Positions 1-9,313 of a DNA stretch of 64,000 nucleotides are shown here, piece by piece (position 1 is the first letter of the stretch; each line of letters opens with the position of its first letter). The notes under the pieces were generated by a model, which was given only the letters and a program-made list of their open reading frames with translations, had not been told where the DNA came from and did not search any database. The translations under genes and the position numbers were made by a program. Origin of the DNA: CBDCUI01 sp965223115 (GTDB lineage: Bacteria; Pseudomonadota; Gammaproteobacteria; UBA4575); NCBI GenBank assembly GCA_965223115.1, contig OZ244982.1:1240001-1304000 (forward strand), written 5' to 3'.

Positions 1-57
1 TCTGACCTGGGAAGTATTAATAAAGCCTGACTGGATCCCAATACACAGAGCTAATAC

Positions 58-384
58 TTAATTTGGCTTGTGTTTTAAACTTTCTCGTTGATAAGTGACT
101 AATGCAGCTCCTGCTTCGTCAGTACGTATAACAATTCCCATCATTCTGCTAATACGTTTTACAGACCCTATCTGCTTAATGAGCATTATTTCCACTTTTT
201 TACCTTTCTCCAAATCATGATCGAGAAGTTCGATATAAAGCCCATTTTTACTGATATTGCCTGAATTTCCTCTTAATATTTCTTTCCCTGGGCGCTTGAT
301 ATATATCTCACCATTAATGGACCTTCTTTCATCACGCGGAAATAGTGATGCTTGTGATTTCGCTTTTCGGAAAATGCCCAACAT
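58..384 (-). CDS. PilZ-domain protein
   Basis: Single-domain protein of 108 residues. PilZ domains bind cyclic di-GMP through an arginine patch and a (D/N)xSxxG loop. Here an RR pair near residue 20 (DERRS) and NISKNG near residue 43 match that pattern, followed by a beta-rich segment. No membrane segment or signal peptide is visible. It likely acts as a cytoplasmic c-di-GMP effector; a GGDEF-EAL protein lies about 13 kb away but nothing links them directly. The ribosome binding site is weak. The family call is good; the process it controls is unknown. Confidence 0.75.
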   Translation of the reverse strand: MLGIFRKAKSQASLFPRDERRSINGEIYIKRPGKEILRGNSGNISKNGLYIELLDHDLEKGKKVEIMLIKQIGSVKRISRMMGIVIRTDEAGAALVTYQRESLKHKPN

Positions 385-556
385 AATTAATTATTAAAAA
401 TTTCTTTGTAAAATTCGTAATTTGATTTAACTTAATTCAGTTTTGCCAATAAAAGTAAATTGCTTGATATTACAGCATATTGGCATTTACGCTTGCCTAA
501 TACATTCAGCTGATAGTACGTGAATATTCTCAGCTAGACGGCTTAGTATTGGAAAT

Positions 557-847
557 TTACGATCTACGTTGCATGGCATTATCTCTGAACTCATGCCAGT
601 TTGAGCCGAGAGCAGATAACTTTTCTGGCTCATGTTTATATTTTCTTAGCATATAACGATAGGTGATATAGGGAATTTGAAAAGTAACAACGGCCAATAC
701 TATAAACATAGCGCCAATAATAGTTGCCGCACGTCCTTTTACTTCAATACCTAGCCACCATGCCAGCATAGCCAATATACATACTAAAACAATTGTCGCA
801 TAAGTCATATTACGACTCAGACGATGAAATTCCTGTTGAACATTCAT
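557..847 (-). CDS. Small two-helix membrane protein
   Basis: I do not recognise this 96-residue protein. Two hydrophobic helices are visible, at about residues 15-34 and 41-62, joined by a short charged turn (EVKGR). A basic and polar C-terminal tail follows (YMLRKYKHEPEKL), so both ends probably face the cytoplasm. It sits just downstream of the rhombosortase gene on the same strand with a 29-base gap, so co-transcription is likely. Function unknown. Confidence 0.55.
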   Translation of the reverse strand: MNVQQEFHRLSRNMTYATIVLVCILAMLAWWLGIEVKGRAATIIGAMFIVLAVVTFQIPYITYRYMLRKYKHEPEKLSALGSNWHEFRDNAMQRRS

Positions 848-876
848 AAATAGCTTACTTTCTAATACGCTAATAA

Positions 877-1452
877 TTACTTATTTTTATTAAATTTTAC
901 TACCAGAAAACACAGCGCTAACAACACGCCGCCAAGTGCACCATAGTAATGCGCCTCTACCACTACAGGACCACTAACAGCTATCTCACTGCCAGGTAGT
1001 GGACCCATGGTAAACTCCCACCCTAGCTTGGCGATCAATAATGCCATTAAAATTATATTTAAGACATTTTTACTAACGACATAATCCAAAACTAACAATA
1101 CCACTAATATTCCATGTAAAGCCCCAGAAAGGCCCACATACCAATAAATTAAAGGACTAAATAACCAAAGACCTAATGTAACAGCCAAACAGCACAATAC
1201 AATGACAAATAATAATGAAGCTGGGCGCAATATATTGGGAAATAATAAATAAATGACAGCAAACCCAATGGCATTCATTGCAAAATGGCGCCAATTGAGA
1301 TGTATTAAGTTTCCAGTAATAAAACGCCACCACTGACCTGCCTCAATATCTACTCGCGAATATTGCAACCAATCTACTTCAAGTTGCAAACTCAATTGTG
1401 CGGCTATGCTACATAACAAAATAGACACAAACAAATAATTGTTTTTAATCAT
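877..1452 (-). CDS. rrtA: Rhombosortase-type rhomboid protease
   Basis: Small rhomboid-family intramembrane serine protease of 191 residues with about six membrane helices. The nucleophile motif GLSGALHG is present near residues 108-115. The partner histidine is in EAHYYGALGG near residues 167-176, just before the last helix. The compact size and this motif pair match the rhombosortase branch, which is known to process proteins carrying a C-terminal GlyGly-CTERM anchor. The N-terminal W-R-F-x-T-G-N-x-x-H block is typical of rhomboids. No GlyGly-CTERM substrate was noticed in this window, so its targets must be elsewhere. An ordinary short rhomboid protease is the alternative. Confidence 0.75.
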   Translation of the reverse strand: MIKNNYLFVSILLCSIAAQLSLQLEVDWLQYSRVDIEAGQWWRFITGNLIHLNWRHFAMNAIGFAVIYLLFPNILRPASLLFVIVLCCLAVTLGLWLFSPLIYWYVGLSGALHGILVVLLVLDYVVSKNVLNIILMALLIAKLGWEFTMGPLPGSEIAVSGPVVVEAHYYGALGGVLLALCFLVVKFNKNK

Positions 1453-1584
1453 TATCTTATAAAATAAACCTAAGCTAACTAATTAATAAAATATTTGACA
1501 TTATTAGTATTAACTTCAGGTCTAATTTTAGAGTTAAACTAGAAATTAAGACATAGTACTACTTGATTTTGGAATAGGTAAATT

Positions 1585-2079
1585 TTGAATAAAAGAAGTT
1601 TTTTACTGGCCGTTGGTGGTGTTTCTCTGTTTACGATTCTCCAACTTAGTTCGCAACACAATAAAATTGCCATAAAGGTCGATTCCAACATAAAAAAATG
1701 GAATCGCTCTGACGAATTTTGGCGTAAAAAACTTAGCTCTTCTCAATATGCCATATTACGCACAGGGGCAACAGAACCGCGTTATTCAAGTGAATACAAC
1801 AACCTATATTCACAAGGTACTTATCATTGTGCTGGCTGTGAATTGGCGTTATTCACCTCAGATATGAAATACGACAGCAAGACTGGTTGGCCAAGCTTCA
1901 ATGACCATATAAAAGGCCATTTAGAGGTCTATACAGATTTTAAAAGCATATTTCCCAGCACTGCATATCGATGTGCACGCTGCGAAGGCCATCAAGGGCA
2001 CTTAATTATGGATGGCCCACTCCCTACAGGACAGCGTTGGTGCAATAACGGCCAGGCATTAATATTCAAGCCTGTATAA
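1585..2079 (+). CDS. msrB: Peptide-methionine (R)-S-oxide reductase MsrB, exported
   Basis: Reduces methionine-R-sulfoxide in oxidised proteins. The 164-residue chain has the two CxxC zinc sites (CAGC and CARC), the GWPSF block, GHQGHL and the catalytic cysteine in RWCNNG near the C terminus. The start is TTG; the first 25 residues (MNKRSFLLAVGGVSLF) look like a signal or Tat-like leader, so the enzyme probably works in the periplasm on oxidised envelope proteins. The resolving arrangement cannot be settled by eye. MsrA is not adjacent. The family call is secure and export is inferred. Confidence 0.88.
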   Translation: MNKRSFLLAVGGVSLFTILQLSSQHNKIAIKVDSNIKKWNRSDEFWRKKLSSSQYAILRTGATEPRYSSEYNNLYSQGTYHCAGCELALFTSDMKYDSKTGWPSFNDHIKGHLEVYTDFKSIFPSTAYRCARCEGHQGHLIMDGPLPTGQRWCNNGQALIFKPV

Positions 2080-2159
2080 GCCGATCATCGAAAAATTACT
2101 CGTACATTATAATATAAAATACTGAAACTTTATTAGATAACTAGTTGATTAATATATTT

Positions 2160-3008
2160 TTAGCTATTAATAAAAGAGATTCTCCATAGCGTTATCGGCG
2201 GAAACACTAAATTAGAACCTCCATCCCACTTTAACTCACCATTCTGTTGATCACTCATATACTCTAACTAAATCAGCATATGCAATTACAGCAGGCCAAG
2301 GCCATGACTTAGAAGAATGTGTGCTGTGATCACCAATTAATCCATGGATTGCATTCTCTAATAATACGGACGGCATTGCTGGTCCTGCCTCATTCCAATG
2401 ACCTGGATGAACAGTGAAATAACCGCGTTGTGTTACACCAGTTTTCGCTAGCTTTGCTACATTATCTAATGCTGCGGTTGTAGATCCATCTGCTGCTGAC
2501 TCAAGCCCCACCATACCTCGATATCGATGCAAGTCGAGAGCTACACCTGGAGTATCTTTTAAAGATTGATAGAGTGGTTTATTCCAAGTATCGGCTTTAA
2601 AAGCTTGCAAGTCTGCACTATCTGATGCTTAAGCAACAATAATTACTTTTTGATCAGAAATTTTTTCACGGGTTTGCTTAATAAACTTAGTGTAACTAAA
2701 TGCTGCTTTTTCCTGACCATATGACGCCATTCACAACTTGCCTCTAAATAGATACGTTGTAGCTCATTCCAAGAGGGCTGTGTTTTCATGTAGTTGATCA
2801 AAGCTACAGCATGATCACTAATTTTCTCTATAGTTGAATCGTTAGGTGACTGCTGGATGTTTAAATCATAAACAATAATATCAATAGTATTGATTCCTGC
2901 ATTTAGTGGATTACTTAAATCACTCGAACCACTTACACCACCACTACTTGCAAAGAGATTTAACGTCAAAACGGTTAACAATATTTTCTGATAGTGAGCT
3001 AAAATCAT
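2160..3008 (-). pseudogene. Broken gene for a secreted protein of unknown family
   Basis: One ancestral gene appears as three out-of-frame pieces. The first piece starts with a signal-like leader at 3008 and reads well to about 2735 (IYLEASCEW). Reading then continues in a second frame (ASYGQEKAAFSYTKF). That frame hits an in-frame TAA near 2629, resumes as ASDSADLQAFKAD, runs to about 2258, then continues in a third frame (SDQQNGELKWDGGS) to a stop at 2160. Amino-acid composition stays protein-like across all joins, which supports decay of one gene rather than several small genes. The family is not recognised; the LEASCEW stretch only faintly recalls an acid/base block of glycoside hydrolases. 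Two sequencing errors are a less likely alternative. Confidence 0.6.
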
Positions 3009-3237
3009 TTGAATTGATTAATATATGCTATGCCCAAGATGACGGAATACTGCATGAATAAGCAGCCTATCTTCATATAACATATAAATGGAACTATCAA
3101 TAGAACTAAGTTAAGCTAATCAATGCTTAAAGCTATATTTCAATAAGAAAATCGATACCCAGGTAAATGCTTTATGAATAATCATAAAAGTTATAATGAA
3201 ATATTTAGTCTTATTTTAATTCTACACAAAACTTTTT

Positions 3238-3570
3238 ATGAATGATAAGGACTACGACATCCCCACGCTTGAACATGCATATCTTGGCTATACACATGAG
3301 GATAAGCAACAAGCGCTTATAAAATTTATACAACAGATCAGTGCACATTTTCCAGATATATTAGACTCCGATCGCGATAAAGCGGCAGCCAAAATTCATA
3401 TAGAAAATATTGAAGAACAGCTCAACCACTCTAAACCAGAGTCGCAGGCTATGCTCAATGCACTTGAGGGCTTATTAAAAATTGGTGAACATAAACAAGA
3501 CGATATGATGGCTTGCGCATTACTTGATTACATCGATGAAATCATAGAGATGATTAGTCCAAGACAATGA
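3238..3570 (+). CDS. Hypothetical small helical protein
   Basis: Unrecognised 110-residue acidic protein without signal peptide or membrane segment. The sequence is rich in E, D, Q, A and L and should be mostly alpha-helical, with a central charged stretch (HIENIEEQLNHSK) and an acidic C-terminal helix (LLDYIDEIIEM). It converges on fadA with a 60-base gap. No clear ribosome binding site precedes the ATG. Coding is likely from the consistent composition, but function is unknown. Confidence 0.5.
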   Translation: MNDKDYDIPTLEHAYLGYTHEDKQQALIKFIQQISAHFPDILDSDRDKAAAKIHIENIEEQLNHSKPESQAMLNALEGLLKIGEHKQDDMMACALLDYIDEIIEMISPRQ

Positions 3571-3630
3571 AACTATGAATTTATCAGCGCAACTCGTATA
3601 AACAAATAAGTATTACTTACACTATTAAAT

Positions 3631-4806
3631 TTATACTCTTTCAAATACGGTTGCAATTCCCTGTCCTAATCCTATACACATGGTTGCTAAACCCAATGTT
3701 GCATCCTTATCTTCCATAATGTGCAAAAGTGTTGTACTAATTCTTGCCCCAGAGCAGCCTAATGGATGCCCTAACGCAATTGCTCCACCATTTAGATTTA
3801 CTTTATCATCCATTTTCTCTAACAAACCTAAATCTTTTAGGACAGGCAAAGATTGCGCAGCAAAGGCTTCATTAAGCTCAACATATTCAATGTCATTAAC
3901 TTCAAGACCTACTCGTTGGAGTACTTTTTTTGTAGCCGGCACTGGGCCGTAACCCATGATCGCAGGGTCTACACCTGCTACAGCCATACCTTTCACTTTT
4001 GCCATCGGTTTTAAATTTAGCGCCTGAGCTCGTTCTGCAGACATCATAATCATGGCCGCAGCTCCATCTGAGATAGCAGAGGAAGTCCCTGCTGTCACGG
4101 TACCACCACTAGGTTTAAATGCTGGTTTTAAGGCTGCTAATTTTTCAAGTGAAGTTTCAGGGCGAATTACTTCATCTATTTCACATAATTGCTTGAAACC
4201 ATTGTCATCGTGGCCTTCAATAGGAATAATTTCATTTTTAAAGCGTCCCTCAATAGTTGCAGCATGTGCATATTGATGAGACCGCAAACCAAATCTATCT
4301 TGTTCTTCGCGGCAAATACCGTGTTGCATTGCAAGTAATTCAGCCGTAAGTCCCATCATATTAGAGGCTTTAGCAGTGTACTTACTGGATGCAGGATTGT
4401 GGTCCCATCCATGCGTCATACCCACATGACCCATATGTTCTACTCCTCCAATAACAAAAACATCACCACAATTTGCATAAATTGCCTGTGTGGCGGAATG
4501 TATGGCTTGCATAGATGAGCCACATAAGCGATTTACAGTTTGGCCACCTGCTTCATGCGGAATTTTTGTCATAAGTGAAATATAACGTGCGATATTCCAA
4601 CCTTGTTCAAGGGTTTGATTCACACAACCCCATATAACATCTTCAACTTCTGTAGGATCAACGTTAGGATTTCGCTCAAACAAGGCATTAACGAGTGCCG
4701 CAGATAACATCTCTGCACGCACAAAACGAAACATGCCATTTTTTGACTTGCCCATTGGGCTACGCACACAATCTATTATAACGGCATCACGCGGTTGTAA
4801 GCTCAC
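3631..4806 (-). CDS. fadA: 3-ketoacyl-CoA thiolase FadA
   Basis: Beta subunit of the fatty-acid oxidation complex; it cleaves 3-ketoacyl-CoA to acetyl-CoA and a shortened acyl-CoA. The 391-residue length is normal. The nucleophile Cys95 lies in NRLCGSSMQ, the catalytic His in GGAIALGHPLGCSG near residue 347, and the second Cys in TMCIGLGQG near residue 377. It follows fadB with 19 bases between them, the usual fadBA operon. Regulation by FadR is known in relatives, but no operator was identified here. Confidence 0.95.
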   Translation of the reverse strand: MSLQPRDAVIIDCVRSPMGKSKNGMFRFVRAEMLSAALVNALFERNPNVDPTEVEDVIWGCVNQTLEQGWNIARYISLMTKIPHEAGGQTVNRLCGSSMQAIHSATQAIYANCGDVFVIGGVEHMGHVGMTHGWDHNPASSKYTAKASNMMGLTAELLAMQHGICREEQDRFGLRSHQYAHAATIEGRFKNEIIPIEGHDDNGFKQLCEIDEVIRPETSLEKLAALKPAFKPSGGTVTAGTSSAISDGAAAMIMMSAERAQALNLKPMAKVKGMAVAGVDPAIMGYGPVPATKKVLQRVGLEVNDIEYVELNEAFAAQSLPVLKDLGLLEKMDDKVNLNGGAIALGHPLGCSGARISTTLLHIMEDKDATLGLATMCIGLGQGIATVFERV

Positions 4807-4825
4807 TATTAACTTCTCACTTACT

Positions 4826-6982
4826 CTAAGTAATTTGTGGATAAAATGTTTGTTTATTTTTTGCCATATTTATAAGACCTTCAGTGGGTGTGTAGATGGG
4901 ACTGATATGCGAATATTTGTTCGCACGGTCACAAAACGCCTGCAAACCTATTTCCTCTATATAGCGTAATGCACCTCCACGAAATGTTGGAAACGCAATC
5001 CCAAGAATTAAACCCATATCCGCATCTAATGGATGATCAACAATATTGTCCTCAACACAACGTACTGTTTCCATACACATGGGTATCATCATGCGATCAA
5101 TAACTTCATCATCACTTACTTCTATCGAATCGATACGTACTGTATCGATAATCTTATTAACATTTTCATCGATAAGCTTTTTTTGCTTGCCACGCTTATC
5201 AAGCTCATATTTATAAAAACCAAGATTATTTTTTTGACCATAACGCTCATTTTCGTACATTACATCCGTGGCACTTTTAAATTCTTTATTCATTCGATCC
5301 GGATACGCTTCAGCCATCACTTCCGATGCATGATGCGCTGTATCAATACCAACCACATCCAATAAATACGCCGGACCCATAGGCCAACCAAATCTCTCCA
5401 TTATTGAATCGATACGTTGAACATCTACTCCATCACGTACTAATGCACCAAATCCTGCGAAGTAAGGAAATAAAACACGGTTCACTAAAAATCCTGCACA
5501 GTCATTTACCACGATAGGTGTTTTACCCATTGCTTTTGCATATGCTACAGTCGTTGCAACTGCAGTCTCATTAGACTGTTTACCCCGAATAACTTCTACT
5601 AATGGCATACGATATACAGGATTAAAAAAATGCATGCCACAAAATGACTCAGGACGTTGTAATGATTTAGCCAACTCTGTTATCGAAATGGTTGAAGTGT
5701 TAGAGGTAAGGATGCAGTCTTTTTTAACTTGCCCTTCTACTTCGGCAAGAACTAAAGATTTAATTTTTTTATTTTCAACAACAGCCTCTACAACAATATC
5801 AGTATTTTCAAAGTCGCCGTAGCTCAATGTTGTATCAATTTTAGCTAAAGTATCGGTTACTTCTTCAGGTCTTATTTTGCCACGCTGTACCTGCTTTAAT
5901 AACAATTTACCTGCTTCCGCTTTACCTAATTCAAGTGCCTCTTGCTTGATATCCTTCATAATAATTGGGATATCTTTACATGCTGATTGATACGCAATAC
6001 CCCCACCCATAATACCAGCACCCAATACTGCTGCCTGTTTAACTGGTAACGCCTGTTTGATATAAGCTTTGCTGATTTTTTTAATACGTTGATCATTTAA
6101 AAACAAACCCACCAAGTTACGTGCAACTTTGGTTTTTGCCATTTTTACAAAACCGTGTGCCTCTAGTTTCATGGCCTCATCACGCGACATACTAGCGTGA
6201 TGTTGTACTGTTTCTACCGCTGCAATAGGTGCAGGAAAATGCCGCCCAGCTTTAGCTGCAACAACAGCTTTGGCAGATTCAAAAGCCATGATACTTTCAA
6301 CCTGATTTAGTTGCAGTGGTTGACGTTTTTCTTGTTTGCGTTTTTGGTAATCAAGCTTTCCTTCCAGGCATTGGTATAAAATATGTAATGCAGCATCGAT
6401 AAGCTTTTCCTGTTCTACAACTGAATCCACGGCATGACACTTAAATGCCTCTTCGGCTTTTTTTTCATCTCCTGTGCAAATCCATTCCAAAGCATTATCT
6501 GCCCCAATTAATCTGGGCAGCCTCACACTTCCACCCCAACCCGGGAAAATACCTAACTTGACTTCTGGAAGACCAATACGTGCAGATTGCACCATCACAC
6601 GGTAATCGGTCGTTAATGCTAATTCGCAGCCTCCGCCCAATGCATAACCATTTATTGCAGTTACCGTAGGTATAGGCAAATCTTCAATTCGATTGAATAA
6701 TGACTGTGTAGTCTCAATCCAATGCAATAACTCTTTATCTGATAAAGCAAAAAAGCCTAAAAACTCTGTTACATCGGCGCCAACAATAAAAACATCTTTA
6801 TTACTTGATACTAGTAATGCTTTGATTTCTTCACTATCTTCAATAACAGAAATTGCGTTATCTAGTTCTTCTACAACTGCTTTACTTAGCTTGTTAATAC
6901 TTTCTTCTTGAAGATCAAAAACCAAATGACCAATCCCTCTTTCGAGAGCATTAATCGAAATTGCATTGCCAGTAAAAATCAT
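4826..6982 (-). CDS. fadB: Fatty-acid oxidation complex alpha subunit FadB
   Basis: Multifunctional enoyl-CoA hydratase, isomerase and 3-hydroxyacyl-CoA dehydrogenase of 718 residues, the usual size. The N-terminal crotonase domain (about 1-190) has the oxyanion-hole region GYALGGGCELAL and PEVKLGIFPGWGG. The dehydrogenase NAD-binding site GAGIMGGGIAYQ starts near residue 320, followed by HFFNPVYRMPLVEV. The C-terminal 3HCDH domain ends the protein. It is the first gene of the fadBA operon and pairs with FadA in an alpha2-beta2 complex in the cytoplasm. Confidence 0.95.
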   Translation of the reverse strand: MIFTGNAISINALERGIGHLVFDLQEESINKLSKAVVEELDNAISVIEDSEEIKALLVSSNKDVFIVGADVTEFLGFFALSDKELLHWIETTQSLFNRIEDLPIPTVTAINGYALGGGCELALTTDYRVMVQSARIGLPEVKLGIFPGWGGSVRLPRLIGADNALEWICTGDEKKAEEAFKCHAVDSVVEQEKLIDAALHILYQCLEGKLDYQKRKQEKRQPLQLNQVESIMAFESAKAVVAAKAGRHFPAPIAAVETVQHHASMSRDEAMKLEAHGFVKMAKTKVARNLVGLFLNDQRIKKISKAYIKQALPVKQAAVLGAGIMGGGIAYQSACKDIPIIMKDIKQEALELGKAEAGKLLLKQVQRGKIRPEEVTDTLAKIDTTLSYGDFENTDIVVEAVVENKKIKSLVLAEVEGQVKKDCILTSNTSTISITELAKSLQRPESFCGMHFFNPVYRMPLVEVIRGKQSNETAVATTVAYAKAMGKTPIVVNDCAGFLVNRVLFPYFAGFGALVRDGVDVQRIDSIMERFGWPMGPAYLLDVVGIDTAHHASEVMAEAYPDRMNKEFKSATDVMYENERYGQKNNLGFYKYELDKRGKQKKLIDENVNKIIDTVRIDSIEVSDDEVIDRMMIPMCMETVRCVEDNIVDHPLDADMGLILGIAFPTFRGGALRYIEEIGLQAFCDRANKYSHISPIYTPTEGLINMAKNKQTFYPQIT

Positions 6983-7098
6983 TGTTATCTTGGAGCGATA
7001 TGAATATAGGTTTTTTATGGCTACTATTTTACTAACATACGCAGTAAATTCATAACAGTTTCTAAAATAAACGGGTTAATTAAACAAGGAAAATATTC

Positions 7099-7505
7099 AT
7101 GACAGAAATTACTTTAGAGCAAGCAAATACTATTTAACGAAAATAGCCTATCTTACGGTAGTTGTCTTTAATGCTGGAGGCTATTTAAAAACTTTGTTTC
7201 ATACGCAGATAGAGCGAGTTTAATGCAACCACAGATTGCTATGGCAAAAGCCTGAGGAGCTTTGGCGTAGGTGTTCCTTCTCAAAAACCAGGAGAAATAG
7301 GTAAAGAAAGACTATGTTTATGAATGCACTGATTAATATCGCCGATCAAAAACTATTGCCTGTACTTGGTGGTGTACTCGTTATAGATGCGGATAATAAA
7401 ATTATTGGCTCGGTTGGAATAACTGGGGATTTATCAGACGAAAACGAGCACTCTGCCATTGTTGGCGTTCAAGCTGCAAAGATCAAGGCAGATGCTAGTA
7501 AATGA
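7099..7505 (+). pseudogene. Remnant of a GlcG/HbpS (DUF336) heme-binding-type gene
   Basis: Pieces of one GlcG/HbpS-family gene can be followed in order but in shifting frames. The start MTEITLEQANTI is followed at once by TAA. LTVVVFNAGGYLKTL follows, then ASLMQPQIAMAKA ending in TGA, then FGVGVPSQKPG, and finally an intact C-terminal half from MFMNALINIADQ with the family signature GGVLVIDADNKIIGSVGI and GDLSDENEHSAIVG. The order and motifs match intact family members of about 140 residues. At least two stops and two frameshifts are present. A ribosome site (AAGGAAAAT) still precedes the old ATG. Only the C-terminal 63 codons remain open. Confidence 0.75.
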
Positions 7506-7515
7506 TGTATTTATA

Positions 7516-7749
7516 CTAATGTAGCTCGTTTACATATTCAGAGATATCATCGATATCAATATCATTCGCTCTACGATCTAATCTTTTGCGACGATCTTTA
7601 GCTACTATATTTCCATTGCTATCTTTTAGTGGGAATTCAGATGTAACGTGATGTCTACGATCTATTCCTGTGCGTGGATCTTCCGTAGTATGAACGGTTT
7701 CAAAATGTTCTGTAATATCTTTGATTACGTTGTCAAACTTATCATTCAT
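7516..7749 (-). CDS. Hypothetical small charged protein
   Basis: Unrecognised. The start is placed at MNDKFDNV (7749) because AGGATAGGAAAT precedes it; an upstream in-frame start would add 14 residues without a site. The 77-residue product is hydrophilic. It carries arginine-rich repeats (GIDRRHH, KDRRKRLDRRAND), a pattern seen in small basic regulatory or nucleic-acid-associated proteins, and an acidic C terminus. No membrane segment is visible. Function unknown. Confidence 0.5.
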   Translation of the reverse strand: MNDKFDNVIKDITEHFETVHTTEDPRTGIDRRHHVTSEFPLKDSNGNIVAKDRRKRLDRRANDIDIDDISEYVNELH

Positions 7750-8060
7750 ATTTCCTATCCTGTCAAAACTAACAGAAACATAATCGCACAACTTACTTAT
7801 GGATATTGTGCACTAGCTCATAAATAGCAAAACATACAAATAACCCTATAAAAAAGAGATAGTTACATTAAATGATTCACACGTAATAATGCGCTTCCTT
7901 GCTGGTTACGCTGAAATAAAACAACTAATAGGACTATTAAGATAATCAACTGGCTAGCTTTGCTATTTCATACTGTAATGCAGCGTTTATTAAGGGCTGA
8001 TAAAAACACTCATTATTAGCTAAACAAAGCACAAGCCAGAGAAAATTTTAGGAGAGAGCA

Positions 8061-9248
8061 ATGATTAAGCCGCACGGGTCGGACACCTTGACACCTTTAT
8101 ACGTTGAAGATGATGCACAACGCAAACAGCTAGAACAAGAAGCAGAAAACTTACCTTCAATCCTCATTAGTTCTGCTGCAGCATCCAATGCTGTGATGCT
8201 TGGAGCAGGATACTTTACTCCACTCAAAGGCTATATGAACGTAGCAGATGCCATGTCAGTAGCAGAAAAAATGCAAACTACTAGCGGGTTATTCTGGCCA
8301 ACTCCTGTATTAAATCTAGTTCATGATGCCTCATCCATTGCATCTGCGAAACGCATTGCCTTGCGTGATCCTAATATTGATGGAAACCCAATCATTGCCA
8401 TTCAAGATGTTGAGGCTATAGAAGAATTATCTGATGAACAAATCAAAACAATTACCGAAAAAGTCTACCGCACTACTGATCCCGAGCATCCTGGAGCTGC
8501 AACCTTTATGTCTTTAGGAAATATTGCAATCACTGGCCCAATACAAGTTTTGAATTACAGTTATTTCCGAGATGAATTTGCTGGTACTTTCCGTACTGCC
8601 GGGGAAATCAGAGACGAGATCGCAGAACGCGGTTGGAATACAGTTGTAGGCTTTCAAACTCGAAATCCTATGCACCGTGCACATGAAGAACTTTGTAAGA
8701 TGGCCCAAGAAGCAGTAAATGCTGATGGTGTGCTTATTCATATGTTACTTGGGAAATTAAAACCAGGCGATATCCCAGCACCAGTTCGTGATGCTGCAAT
8801 TCGTAAAATGGTGGAATTATATTTCCCACCCAATACTGTAATGATCACAGGTTATGGCTTTGATATGTTATATGCAGGGCCTCGTGAAGGTGTTTTGCAT
8901 GCTGTATTTCGACAAAACTGTGGCTGCACACATTTTATAATTGGACGCGATCACGCAGGTGTGGGTGATTATTATGGTGCATTCGATGCACAAACTATTT
9001 TTGATGATGAAGTTCCTGAAGGCGCATTGGAGATTCAAATTTTTCGTGCCGACCACACAGCATATTCCAAAAAACTTAACAAAGTAGTGATGATGCGTGA
9101 TGCACCAGACCACGAAAAAGAAGATTTTGTACTTTTATCTGGTACAAAAGTACGAAGCATGCTGGCTGCAGGAGAAGATTTGCCTAAAGAATTTGCACGA
9201 CCCGAAGTTGCAAAAATTCTAATGGATTATTATCAGAGTATAGCTTAA
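8061..9248 (+). CDS. sat: Sulfate adenylyltransferase (ATP sulfurylase, Sat type)
   Basis: Catalyses ATP + sulfate = APS + pyrophosphate. The 395-residue, single-domain monomer type has the QTRNPMHRAHE active-site block near residue 198, GRDHAGVGDYYG near residue 295 and SGTKVRSML near the C terminus. No APS kinase domain is fused. The start has a clear AGGAGAG site eight bases upstream. This Sat form serves sulfur oxidisers running the reaction backwards and also assimilatory species; with no apr or cys genes in view the direction is undecided. APS could ultimately supply PAPS for the sulfotransferase at 37.8 kb. Confidence 0.95.
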   Translation: MIKPHGSDTLTPLYVEDDAQRKQLEQEAENLPSILISSAAASNAVMLGAGYFTPLKGYMNVADAMSVAEKMQTTSGLFWPTPVLNLVHDASSIASAKRIALRDPNIDGNPIIAIQDVEAIEELSDEQIKTITEKVYRTTDPEHPGAATFMSLGNIAITGPIQVLNYSYFRDEFAGTFRTAGEIRDEIAERGWNTVVGFQTRNPMHRAHEELCKMAQEAVNADGVLIHMLLGKLKPGDIPAPVRDAAIRKMVELYFPPNTVMITGYGFDMLYAGPREGVLHAVFRQNCGCTHFIIGRDHAGVGDYYGAFDAQTIFDDEVPEGALEIQIFRADHTAYSKKLNKVVMMRDAPDHEKEDFVLLSGTKVRSMLAAGEDLPKEFARPEVAKILMDYYQSIA

Positions 9249-9272
9249 CTTTGAATTTTAATAATTATTAAG

Positions 9273-9300
9273 TATGAACAAACATTCATGTTTGTTCATA
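9273..9300. terminator. 12-bp perfect hairpin between convergent genes
   Basis: TATGAACAAACA and its exact reverse complement are separated by a 4-base loop (TTCA). It lies 25 bases after sat and 14 bases before the end of the opposing anti-sigma gene, the position expected for a bidirectional terminator. It is AT-rich and lacks a strong T-run, so it may instead stabilise 3' ends. Confidence 0.5.
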
Positions 9301-9313
9301 CTGCACACTAAAA

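Noticed and set aside
5033..5365. 110-codon plus-strand frame inside fadB
   Set aside because: Antisense to conserved FadB sequence, with no ribosome site and biased composition.
7314..7505. 63-codon frame as a complete gene
   Set aside because: It is only the C-terminal half of a GlcG/HbpS-type protein, with the broken N-terminal half upstream.
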